A DNA stretch of 64,000 nt from contig NC_066283.1 of assembly GCF_905404315.1 (NCBI RefSeq), positions 1,178,001-1,242,000 on the forward strand, in the 5' to 3' direction. Shown here one piece after another: positions 60,001-64,000 of the stretch. The translations under genes and the position numbers were made by a program. Each line of letters opens with the position of its first letter. Position 1 is the stretch's first letter. The notes beneath the pieces were generated by a model, which did no database searches, was not told the origin of the DNA, and saw only the letters and a list, made by a program, of their open reading frames with translations. This stretch comes from Leptidea sinapis. Taxonomy: Eukaryota > Arthropoda > Insecta > Lepidoptera > Pieridae.

Positions 60001-62209
60001 ACAATGTTATTTTAATTTGATTTCTGAACGACGGAGGACACATCAAAAGGAAAAACAAAATCGTTGTTTTTATTTAAGTCCGAGCATTCTCATATCTATT
60101 CACCTTTTAAACCTTCTCTAGACTCCCACAAATAATTCAAGATCAAAATTAGCCAAATCGGTCCAGCCTTTCTCGAGTTTTAGCGAGACTAACGAACAGC
60201 AATTCATTTTTATATATATAGAAGATAGTCATTTTTTGACCTGAGTAATAAATGCTTTTTTTCCCACTTCGACGAAAAGCTTAATTTTAGTCCCTGGTAC
60301 GGGGGAGAAAAGTGGCCGATTCTCTACCGGCAAAACGACTTTTGTCCCTCGTACCAGGGACCAAAGCGAGCTTTTTCATCCAGGTGGGAAAAAAATCGTA
60401 TACGCACGTGAGATAAGTAGGACATTGCCACCCGCGATTCTCAATTTTCCGCGGGCGAGAATTCCTTACTTTTCTCCCTAGGTACGTATTACACTATTTA
60501 TTTGTTATTTTAATTTTGGAATCTTAACTAAGCAACGACTCTACAAAATCCAGTTTCAACTCCATAGTTCACTATAACGTTACTAAAAAGTAATAATAAA
60601 GTACCGAACCCATAAACATCTGTCTGTATGTCCGGCACGGGCGGCGGCGCGGGGCTCGGCGGCCGTTCCTTCAAGCTGTACCCTCGCAGCAGCACGAGAT
60701 GCCGGGGATCCTGCGAAACAGAGGCATCGTAAGGTTATCCTTATTATTAACATGATGAAAAATCATCCGTAGGAAAAAAGGAAAGCAACATTTTTTTTTA
60801 TGAAAATAAGGAACGATACGAGCAGGACGTTCAACTGATGGTAATTGATACGCCCTGCCCATTACAATGCAGTGCCAGGATTCAGGATTCTTGAAAAACC
60901 CCAAAAATTCTGAGCGGCACTACAACTGCGCTCACCAACTTGAGACATAAGATGTTAAGTCTCATTTGCCCAGTAATTTCACTTGCTATGGCGCCTTTCA
61001 GACCGAAACAGAGTAATGCTTACACATTACGTGATAAAGATTTTTTATTTACATTTTTTTAGTTAATATTAACAAAATAAAAAGCATATATTATCATGCA
61101 ATCAATGACGTTCTATACATATAGACAATGCACCTCATACAAAATCAAAGCCGAAATATGGCACATGCCACAAATGACACCATAATAACCTTCCACTGCT
61201 ATGTCTATACATTTTTGACTGTTTCCTTTTATCTGTCCCATTCTGACAAGCGGGTCTAGAATTAAATTTATTAATTGCAATGGGACCACACGGGAAGCAC
61301 CAGCTTTCAAATAAAAAAAGAGTTATCAAAATCGGTTCACCCAGTCGAAAGTTCTGAGGGAACAAACTTAAAAAAAAAGAACATACTGAGGAATTGAGAA
61401 CCTCCTCCTTTTTTGAAGTTGATTAAGAAGAGCGACTCTATTGTTTTCATTTCTGACTATGTCCTTTCATCTGTCCCATTCTGACAAGCGGGTTGTGTCT
61501 GGGGACTTGTCAATAATTAATACCATATTTAATGAAAAAATATTCGTTTTATTTACTTCCGCTTTTTGCATATCAATCTTGTATAATAAAATAACCTTGC
61601 CGATGATAAAAAAGATAGTGTGACCATCTTTTTTTGCGTCGTTAATATATTATTTAAGCACTTTTTATAGCTTGTTGATTGACACACAGTTGACACACGA
61701 CTAAGGAGAAAAGTGTGCTTACATTGTATTTAAGCACACTTTTGCCGTTCCGTTATCAGACTGCGAATGATATGTCCATACGTATAGAACGTCATTGCAT
61801 GCAATAATAAGTCTATCCCAAAGCTCTCCATTTCCGTCCCCCATAAATCACAAGATATAATTAGAGAGCACTTGATTCATTCGGTCTTTCGTGTGAGCCA
61901 TAAGAAACATTCACTTTAGACCCGTAACAATATTATTATTACACTAACAGAACAGCTTTAATAAATAAATAGTAGTATTATTAATTAAACAGGTTGGTAG
62001 GGGAGTAATAAGCCGGATAGGTACGGCTGTTACAACTGGACGGGTTGAATCTACCTTAGCGTAGTTCCGCTGCTGAGCCGTATGTAGTTCCCCTCCCGCG
62101 TGCTCGTAGAGCGCGACCAGCCCCGGTATCCTCCGCGCGGCAGCCACGGACAGTTTGACCCCACGCTCCCCCACCAGCCTCGCGGCCTGTTCCACCGTCG
62201 CCGGGGCAC
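32930..62209 (-). CDS. MED25: Mediator complex subunit MED25 (eleven exons, 5' end beyond window)
   Basis: Mediator tail/periphery subunit that binds activators through its ACID/PTOV domain and Mediator through its vWA domain. Exons (- strand): 62209-62055, 60710-60605 (or -60610), 58427 (or 58432)-56962, 55406-55182, 53865-53668, 52792-52649, 51447-51366, 49508-49429, 42950-42696, 42052-41900, 33022-32930. All phases agree, giving 985 visible residues if every repeat unit is kept. Order: end of vWA (GERGVKLSVAAARRIPGLVA, DPRHLVLLRGYSL), a linker with 13 35-residue units, PTOV/ACID (TFIWSGVLEWMEKGK, LPCQ, DTWPNKLLMQLMPKQL, AGCVHF, VLILLYTPDKKAYLGFIP), a Gln-rich helical stretch, GLRHLLQQ and the acidic QQFDDTYNDFM end. 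Start exons with most of the vWA domain are off the right edge. No disabling lesion seen. Confidence 0.94.
33023..34668. other. MED25 last intron, first part
   Basis: No exon or delimited repeat; 33960-34010 has a degenerate GGAACC-type hexamer run on the - strand. Confidence 0.35.
34668..34800. repeat. Dispersed repeat, related to MITE at 36286-36432
   Basis: Shares ATTATTTATCCCA, CACCCCAGAAT, GCCCTGTACTTTTTAAAACT and CCCAGATATTAGTGC with 36286-36432, but its right end is lost. Confidence 0.55.
34801..36285. other. MED25 intron, unassigned
   Basis: No exon accepted. A GT-rich patch at 35930-35970 (GTGCGTGAGCGTGCGTGCGT) is simple sequence. Confidence 0.35.
36286..36432. mobile_element. Small MITE (147 bp)
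   Basis: Inverted ends AAATTATTTATCCCA and TGGGATAAATAATTT enclose the segment shared with 34668-34800. No target duplication is clear. Confidence 0.5.
36433..37655. other. MED25 intron, unassigned
   Basis: No exon. 36745-36770 has an isolated tRNA A-box-like word (GGTTAGCTCAGTTGGT) without a B-box. Confidence 0.35.
37660..38180 (+). mobile_element. CR1-like LINE reverse-transcriptase C-terminus, degenerate
   Basis: + frames give YFGYFHSIMSYGILLWGNVA, VLQERAVRSI, SLREFFLGRTYFNG and, after frameshifts, an SQYIYxNxxHVRQK-like segment and a KAYLTVYDFLNDKSAW end. This is the post-RT tail of a CR1/Daphne-like element. Several frameshifts and stops. Antisense to MED25. Confidence 0.65.
38498..38765 (+). 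repeat. Interspersed repeat family D (copy 3)
   Basis: Contains TTTTTATTAGCTTCACCTGT, ACGATTTTGACCCACTTT and TTTTTTCATCTATC. A scrap of repeat family A (reverse) lies just before it at about 38405-38470. Confidence 0.6.
38766..39820. other. MED25 intron, unassigned
   Basis: No exon; one GC-rich patch at 38880-38945 without recognisable content. Confidence 0.35.
39825..40060 (-). mobile_element. CR1-like LINE reverse-transcriptase fragment
   Basis: Reverse frame 40046-39861 encodes LTVASQYILVNVIFVHRHIS-like residues, then LKTRKEHKLVTPTVRLSRVS, then FVGPFI. This is a piece of the same RT tail region as 37660-38180, in the opposite orientation. Confidence 0.65.
40060..40985. other. MED25 intron, unassigned
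   Basis: No exon. A small hairpin with 12-bp arms (TACCACGTACTT / AAGTACGTGGCA) lies at 40548-40595. Confidence 0.35.
40987..41255 (-). repeat. Interspersed repeat family A (copy 8)
   Basis: Reverse orientation with intact tail edge (TTTTTTTAATGAAAATAAGG) and right edge (GGAGCCTCCGACTGG); about 45 bp missing between CAGGATTC and CCGTCACC. Confidence 0.65.
41260..41899. other. MED25 intron, unassigned
   Basis: The GC-rich part (41620-41770) has open frames on the - strand but no splice or similarity support. Confidence 0.35.
41900..42052 (-). CDS. MED25: MED25 exon (Gln-rich to GLRHLLQQ)
   Basis: 51 codons, phase 0; acceptor GATTTCAG|GAA, donor CAACAG|GTACGA. Encodes EQRKHQLQQMQQLRG, a (Gly-Val)5 run and NAHQPRIMRPMMPTNPGLRH, then LLQQ. 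The NPGLRHLL end corresponds to the NPQLRSLLL nuclear-receptor-type motif region of vertebrate MED25. Confidence 0.9.
42696..42950 (-). CDS. MED25: MED25 exon (Gln-rich helical region)
   Basis: 85 codons, phase 0; acceptor TGATCACAG|AAT, donor CTGGAA|GTAAGT. Encodes NMMMSGMGGQVAQVSQVGQG, then a heptad-like Gln/Glu/Leu stretch (LEAARQQNLEKIQHLQQTLE) likely to form a coiled coil. Confidence 0.9.
43491..44325 (+). pseudogene. LINE ORF1 protein (coiled coil plus FP25K-like C-terminal domain), broken
   Basis: Begins MLRSPVKSSSLSDLTETVSI. A basic region (TRKRKAEP) is followed by a coiled coil (AIETLTADMNSQFKKMREQF and on). After a frameshift in the A-run near 43770-43782 the frame resumes at 43801 (MQGQLENIQRLQRLNHVKIR). 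It has an in-frame stop at 43924-43926, then RTAHRLHNKNKEK, IIAEFNSSTKKEKF and YMSELLTPNAKQLYYQARML, ending FCWVKNVKVFIKK. The last part resembles the FP25K-like C-terminal domain seen in many insect LINE ORF1 proteins. Predicted role: RNA binding and chaperone. Domain naming is from pattern, not search. Confidence 0.7.
44640..47613 (+). pseudogene. LINE ORF2: AP endonuclease and reverse transcriptase, frameshifted
   Basis: Endonuclease motifs: TQNIRSIYRN, ILTECWL, IIVGDININI, LDHILL and TDHASV. RT motifs: GWDGISNDFYK, NYRLISLLPALSKIIEK, NQFGFRPK, FLDLTKAFDTV, CGVPQGSILGPTLF, TYADDTALIF (catalytic YADD) and IKYLGVYLD. A C-terminal tail runs to 47613. Frame changes occur near 44990-45050, at about 46390 and near 47340-47390, so no complete protein is possible. 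No RNase H domain follows the RT. Confidence 0.88.
47690..49428. other. MED25 intron, AT-rich
   Basis: No exon or delimited repeat recognised. Confidence 0.35.
49429..49508 (-). CDS. MED25: MED25 small exon (Met/Gly and Gln/His rich)
   Basis: 80 bp; acceptor TTTACCAG|GTG, donor GCGCAG|GTTATA. Encodes (S)GAGGIAMGMNPGLSSQQHQQ, then HPQHAQ. Phase (1 in, 0 out) fits both neighbours exactly. Confidence 0.85.
49509..50650. other. MED25 intron, unassigned
   Basis: About 49600-49700 (CATCTCCTGAGGATGCCTCG) and 49890-49930 resemble dispersed repeats, but they cannot be delimited. Confidence 0.3.
50655..50760 (+). mobile_element. tRNA-like SINE fragment (copy 2)
   Basis: B-box-like CCAGTTCGATCCTCGCCCGC followed by CCAATGTGTATGCACGTC; pairs with 5290-5400. 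Confidence 0.4.
50933..51334. mobile_element. hAT-like MITE with perfect 8-bp target duplication (copy 2)
   Basis: Flanked by AATCTGCT at 50925-50932 and 51335-51342. Ends CCACTCACC and GGTCAGTG are near inverted. It matches 22839-23230 over its full length. It lies just 31 bp from the 5' splice site of the MED25 exon 51447-51366, on the intron side. Confidence 0.78.
51366..51447 (-). CDS. MED25: MED25 exon just after the PTOV domain
   Basis: 82 bp; acceptor GTGTTATCAG|GTT, donor AGCCCA|GTGAGT. Encodes VIQQQKISKQLPAPVSAANI, then PPSNMQP, continuing from the FVDRLRK end of the PTOV domain. Ends in phase 1. Confidence 0.88.
51640..51875 (+). repeat. Interspersed repeat family D (copy 4)
   Basis: GACGCTTTTTATTAGATTCA through GCGCGATTTCGACCAACTTT to TTTTCATCTATCGTC. 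Lies in a MED25 intron. Confidence 0.6.
52267..52562 (-). repeat. Interspersed repeat family A (copy 9)
   Basis: Reverse orientation, TTTTTTTAATGAAAATAAGG to GAAGCTCCCACTGG; lies about 85 bp from MED25 exon 52792-52649. Confidence 0.65.
52649..52792 (-). CDS. MED25: MED25 exon (end of PTOV/ACID domain)
   Basis: 48 codons, phase 0; acceptor TAATTGCAG|GCT, donor AGAAAG|GTAACT. Encodes AGCVHFSPMASPPQCDIKVL, then ILLYTPDKKAYLGFIPNNQA and TFVDRLRK. It corresponds to the AGCVHF...VLMLLYSSKKKIFMGLIP stretch of human MED25. Confidence 0.95.
52818..53124. mobile_element. Harbinger-like MITE (copy 3) next to a MED25 acceptor
   Basis: Ends CGGCCGTTGCCAATAT and ATATTGGGAACAGCCG with TTA on both sides (52815-52817, 53125-53127). 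Its near edge is about 25 bp upstream of the acceptor of exon 52792-52649, so the branch point may lie inside the element. Confidence 0.7.
53380..53545 (+). repeat. Dispersed repeat shared with 12640-12860
   Basis: Preceded by a (TA)n microsatellite at 53366-53386. Shares TTGAGCTC, AACGGCCATTCTTTTCAAT and AATAGAGTATTTTACAATGG. Confidence 0.5.
53668..53865 (-). CDS. MED25: MED25 exon (central PTOV/ACID domain)
   Basis: 66 codons, phase 0; acceptor TTTTTTTAG|GTA, donor GGGTTT|GTAAGT. Encodes VSANSKDIEPELKVDTWPNK, then LLMQLMPKQLISNIGGQYLK and a VLFHLQQNEALEALTKVMVN segment ending GF. Matches the WPQKLIMQLIPQQLL...VQFHF...MGNGF region of human MED25. Confidence 0.95.
54151..54216. repeat. Perfect hairpin, 25-bp arms, 16-nt loop
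   Basis: Arms 54151-54175 and 54192-54216 are exact reverse complements, AT-rich. Lies in a MED25 intron. Confidence 0.75.
54370..54880 (+). mobile_element. LINE reverse-transcriptase fragment, degenerate
   Basis: + frames contain MSVPQGSILGPFLFVVYMNN (RT motif B, 54431-54490) and later LKWCAHIEAIST and YLYSIIPYGILGWRK, the post-RT region. The YADD region is lost and stops are frequent. Confidence 0.65.
55182..55406 (-). CDS. MED25: MED25 exon (start of PTOV/ACID domain)
   Basis: 75 codons, phase 0; acceptor TATTCCAG|CCA, donor TTGCCAG|GTACGA. Encodes PNMQRMPMIQPGPSNAGVSG and a Gly/Val/Ser-rich linker, then MQRTFIWSGVLEWMEKGKTT and KHLPCQ, the first strands of the ACID fold. Confidence 0.95.
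55625..56640. mobile_element. Putative DNA transposon with about 115-bp inverted ends
   Basis: About 55635-55750 and 56520-56632 are inverted repeats (shared TTAACAATTACGGAAG, ATTGATTTAAACATTTCAAT, CAATCACTTGAAACAATC-like). The roughly 770-bp interior has no clear ORF. A scrap of family B LINE lies just outside at 55558-55620. Confidence 0.6.
56955..58319 (-). repeat. Homogeneous tandem array, 105-bp unit, 13 copies
   Basis: CCTGAGCGGG recurs at 56961 and every 105 bp to 58221. The units look identical on reading. Each has 93-96 bp of exon-type sequence and the first bases of the intron (GTATATAAC). The four bases AACA occur at both array borders, suggesting the first duplication used this microhomology. 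Confidence 0.93.
56962..58427 (-). CDS. MED25: MED25 linker exon with 13 in-frame 35-residue repeats
   Basis: Acceptor at 58432 (GTTAG|G) or 58427 (GCAAG|GA), behind a long pyrimidine tract. Encodes GRGAVSVAAPRVPPAPFPRA, a Val/Ala/Gly-rich run and then 13 copies of a unit starting NTWLTPQRQTLYANNS and ending QPSYPPPAQ, linked by VYN. The reading frame is open throughout and every CAG|GTATAT is a usable phase-0 donor. The minimal exon stops at 58222 (one unit), the maximal at 56962 (13 units). The following exon starts in phase 0, so any choice keeps frame. Confidence 0.85.
58521..59178 (-). mobile_element. mariner remnant (deleted)
   Basis: Inverted ends GGTAACACTGAAAATATTTA (58521) and AAACATTTTCAGTGTTACC (to 59178). 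The - strand has LLHHDNASAHSAKRTVEYLT and HPPYSPDLAP.DF (second and third catalytic Asp regions of mariner). About half the usual 1.3 kb is missing and stops are present. It ends about 90 bp from the acceptor of the MED25 repeat exon. Confidence 0.8.
59180..59752. other. MED25 intron, unassigned
   Basis: No exon or delimited repeat recognised. Confidence 0.35.
59753..60225 (-). mobile_element. Non-autonomous Helitron (second family)
   Basis: On the - strand it starts TCTTCTATATATATAAAAAT and ends GCCGGGTCAGCTAG, between A and T. The interior (GCTGTTCGTTAGTCTCGC, GGCTGGACCGATTTGGCTAA) differs from the 1925 and 9121 family, but the 3' end GGGTCAGCTAG is shared. Confidence 0.7.
60250..60400. 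mobile_element. Foldback (hairpin) element
   Basis: Inverted halves: CTTTTTTTCCCACTTCGACG at the left and the complement of GTGGGAAAAAAA at the right, plus GTCCCTGGTACG and CGTACCAGGGAC inside. The whole roughly 150 bp can fold on itself. Confidence 0.6.
60605..60710 (-). CDS. MED25: MED25 exon (end of vWA domain)
   Basis: Acceptor TTTCGCAG|GAT. Encodes DPRHLVLLRGYSLKERPPSP, then APPPVPDIQTDVYG; DPRHLVLLRG matches DPRHMVLVRG of human MED25. Two donors are compatible in phase with the next exon: 60605 (TTCG|GTACTT) or 60610 (ATGG|GTTCGG). Confidence 0.9.
60791..61030 (-). repeat. Interspersed repeat family A (copy 10)
   Basis: Reverse orientation, TTTTTTTTTATGAAAATAAG to CAGAGTAATGCTTACACATTA; right 60 bp missing. 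Confidence 0.65.
61100..61500. repeat. Degenerate dispersed repeat with a 50-bp direct repeat
   Basis: The block CATCTGTCCCATTCTGACAA (TATCTG in the first copy) plus about 25 bp before it occurs at 61205-61256 and 61443-61494. The segment 61320-61425 (AAATCGGTTCACCCAGTCGA, GAGAACCTCCTCCTTTTTT) looks transposon-derived. Confidence 0.4.
61711..61745. repeat. Short perfect hairpin
   Basis: AAAAGTGTGCTTA and TAAGCACACTTTT separated by about 9 bases. Confidence 0.55.
62055..62209 (-). CDS. MED25: MED25 exon (vWA domain C-terminal part), first exon in window
   Basis: Acceptor TTATTATCAG|GT, donor GCTAAG|GTAGAT. Encodes APATVEQAARLVGERGVKLS, then VAAARRIPGLVALYEHAGGE and LHTAQQRNYAK. Matches the [28 protein letters not shown] part of human MED25. 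The usual SPRK is AARR here. It starts with two bases of a split codon; upstream exons are past 64000. Confidence 0.93.
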
Positions 62210-62836
62210 CTGATAATAACGTACAAAGATGTCTGCCCACTACAGATTCTTTCTAGAAAGGACCACTTACTTACACCATAAAATGTAAATAAGGAATGTA
62301 ATATTTATTAGAAGGTAGTATTTTACAAGTGCTAATTATACCGTTTACGATGACTGTCACATACCATACTTTATATTGCTACGTCTGATTGCAACGCTGC
62401 GGATATTGAGGGACACTTGCCGGAATGGCGTGCAAAACCATGGCCATACGAATAAAATAAGAATCTCAAAGAAAAACGATCGTCATATATGTATTTTAAA
62501 AAAGACATTAAATGGTATATTTTTATTATTTTACGATTGCAGGTTGTGGGACAGTTTCCGCAATCAGATATACTGAAATACACTAAATTCACCCGTTCGG
62601 CTACATATTTAACGCGAGTTACCTATATCACTTCTAGTATTATTGTTCCTTATTTAGATTTCAATGGTTTAAACAGACATGGTATAGTAAATTCAAGTAG
62701 GCATAAGTATGGATCTGAAATACAATCTAGCAGAAGAAACATAATATAGTTTACTATGACCATTAGAACGTATCATAAGACCATTTTCGGTACGTTTTTT
62801 AGGAAATTCATTAGGTAAAACACTTGCCCATAAATA
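62210..62836. other. MED25 intron, unassigned
   Basis: No earlier MED25 exon or delimited repeat recognised. Confidence 0.35.
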
Positions 62837-64000
62837 TTGTTACAATTAAAAATAAACAAAATATTAGAGAGACCTCCTCTGTTTGTGACAGAAAAAGATC
62901 TGGCTCGTACAAAAAAGGTGGTCAAAGCAGTTAGGGAAAGTATTCGAATGAATCTTGTGCGAAAGCAAAATATTTTATCTCGGAAGATGAAGATAGCACC
63001 TAGAACCATGTCGCGTATTTTAAAAGATGTCTTAGGACTTGCAGCCTATAAGAGTCTGTACTATCCCCGGGGCATAAAAAGAATAGGGGAATCCCAGGCC
63101 CATGGGTGTCGTAAGAGGCGACTAAGGGCTTTTTAGAAGTGGGAGAGTCACGCTGCCATCTTTTGACGTCAGCACAATCGCGCCAGACTCGTCCGGGTTA
63201 ATTACCACACTCGCACAGAATACCGGCGTGAAGTAGCGGCCTAGTGCCGCTATGTTTCGCATGGGTTAGTGTCGAGAACCGGTGGCCAGTGGTGACCCGT
63301 GCGCTCGTTTGTCCTCATATTCCATAAAAAAAAGAGTCGTACTGGTAATTTCTGAACTGATAATTTAAAATAGAATAAGGTGGTAACATCGAAACAACTA
63401 CTGAAGCGGTACGTAAGAGAGGTCAGAAAAATTTGGTTCACGTATGAGATTTTTTTTTTCAACTAAGCAACATTTTAACAAACAAAATTACCGTATATAT
63501 GCTCAAAGCTCTAAGGAAGCGTCGTGTAACGTGGGCACTATCCGGCTTCAGTGATGTATTGGTGGGGTATTAGCTATGAAGGAGTGACTGAGCAATACTT
63601 TTGTGAAAAAGGTATCAAAACAAGTGTATCAAGATACCATTCTTGAGAAGGTAGTAGCCTCTTAACAACACCATGTTCAATAACCAAGAATGGTTCTTCC
63701 AGCAAGACTCGGCGCCGGGTCATAAAGCTCTGTCTACGCTTGTCTCTGTCTTGGTAGGGAACGAACGTTTTGGGCTTTATCAGGGCTGAAGACTGGCCGT
63801 CGTCTAGTCCCGATCTTAATCCGCTGGATAATGATTTATGGTCAGTTTTCCAGAGTATGTCTTGCTCTACGCCATGATAATTAGGAGTCCCTAAAAAATC
63901 CGTACGATTGGCAGTGAAGAAATTTCCCATGGAAAGAGTGCGTGCTTCTATTGATAACTGGACTCAACGTTTAAAGGACTACTGCAGCAATTGGAGACCA
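62837..64000 (+). pseudogene. Tc1/mariner-superfamily transposase, interrupted by a LINE
   Basis: The N-terminal helix-turn-helix is read at 62862-63060 (VRESIRMNLVRKQN, then SRKMKIAPRTMSRILKDVLG). After the LINE insertion the catalytic part resumes: EWFFQQDSAPGHKA (about 63687-63730, second Asp), EDWPSSSPDLNPLDNDLWSV (about 63788-63850, third Asp) and a C-terminal RLKDYC near 63975. It is split over several frames and runs off the window edge. Similar to IS630/mariner-type insect transposases. Confidence 0.75.
63064..63333 (+). mobile_element. LINE 3' end inserted in the transposase, with target duplication
   Basis: Starts near ATCCCCGGGGC, includes CATGGGTGTCGTAAGAGGCG, and ends TTCCATAAAAAAAA. 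AGAGTCTGTACT at the left and AGAGTCGTACT at the right form a near-perfect target duplication. It shares the CGTGCGCTCGTTTGTCCTC...CCATAAAA end with family B, but its body is different. Confidence 0.7.

Overview
This is a stretch of insect nuclear DNA, most likely from a moth or butterfly (Lepidoptera). The evidence is spliced genes with long introns, AT-rich spacer, and dense interspersed repeats: a tRNA-derived SINE, LINE 3' tails ending in CATAAAAA, Helitrons ending in CTAG, hAT- and Harbinger-like MITEs, and mariner and pogo remnants. I see no bacterial genes, no CRISPR array and no intact canonical tRNA or rRNA gene. The species cannot be named from this sequence alone.

Two host genes lie tail to tail. 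On the + strand, 8466-19153 carries six exons of a TMEM68-type (DIESL) membrane acyltransferase. All splice phases agree and the stop codon is present, but the exon or exons holding the initiator Met and roughly the first 25 residues were not found. On the - strand, 62209-32930 carries eleven exons of Mediator subunit MED25: the end of the von Willebrand A domain, a linker, the complete PTOV/ACID activator-binding domain, a Gln-rich coiled stretch and an acidic C-terminal tail. Its 5' exons lie beyond the right edge. About 13.8 kb of repeat-rich spacer separates the two stop codons.

The most unusual structure is in MED25. The linker exon (58427 or 58432 down to 56962) holds 13 copies, identical as far as I can read, of a 105-bp unit. 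Each unit is in frame (35 codons), and each ends with a copy of the exon's own 5' splice site (CAG|GTATAT). The pre-mRNA therefore carries 13 identical phase-0 donors, and the linker could contain anything from 1 to 13 units (about 565 to 985 visible residues) without a frame change.

Layout: 1-8465 is repeats upstream of TMEM68. 8466-19153 is TMEM68, with RTE- and CR1-type LINE ends, Helitron and MITEs in its introns. 19154-32929 is intergenic; it includes a SINE, MITEs, and a 4.5-kb block (28106-32557) bounded by about 300-bp inverted repeats that contains a 100-bp tandem array and a broken pogo-like transposase. 32930-62209 is MED25, whose introns hold a nearly complete but mutated 4.2-kb CR1-like LINE (43440-47690, antisense to the gene), a mariner remnant, a Helitron and several MITEs, two of which sit within about 30 bp of exon edges. 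62210-64000 holds a Tc1/mariner-superfamily transposase pseudogene split by a LINE insertion.

The two host genes have no evident joint role: one makes neutral lipid at the ER, and the other links activators to RNA polymerase II.
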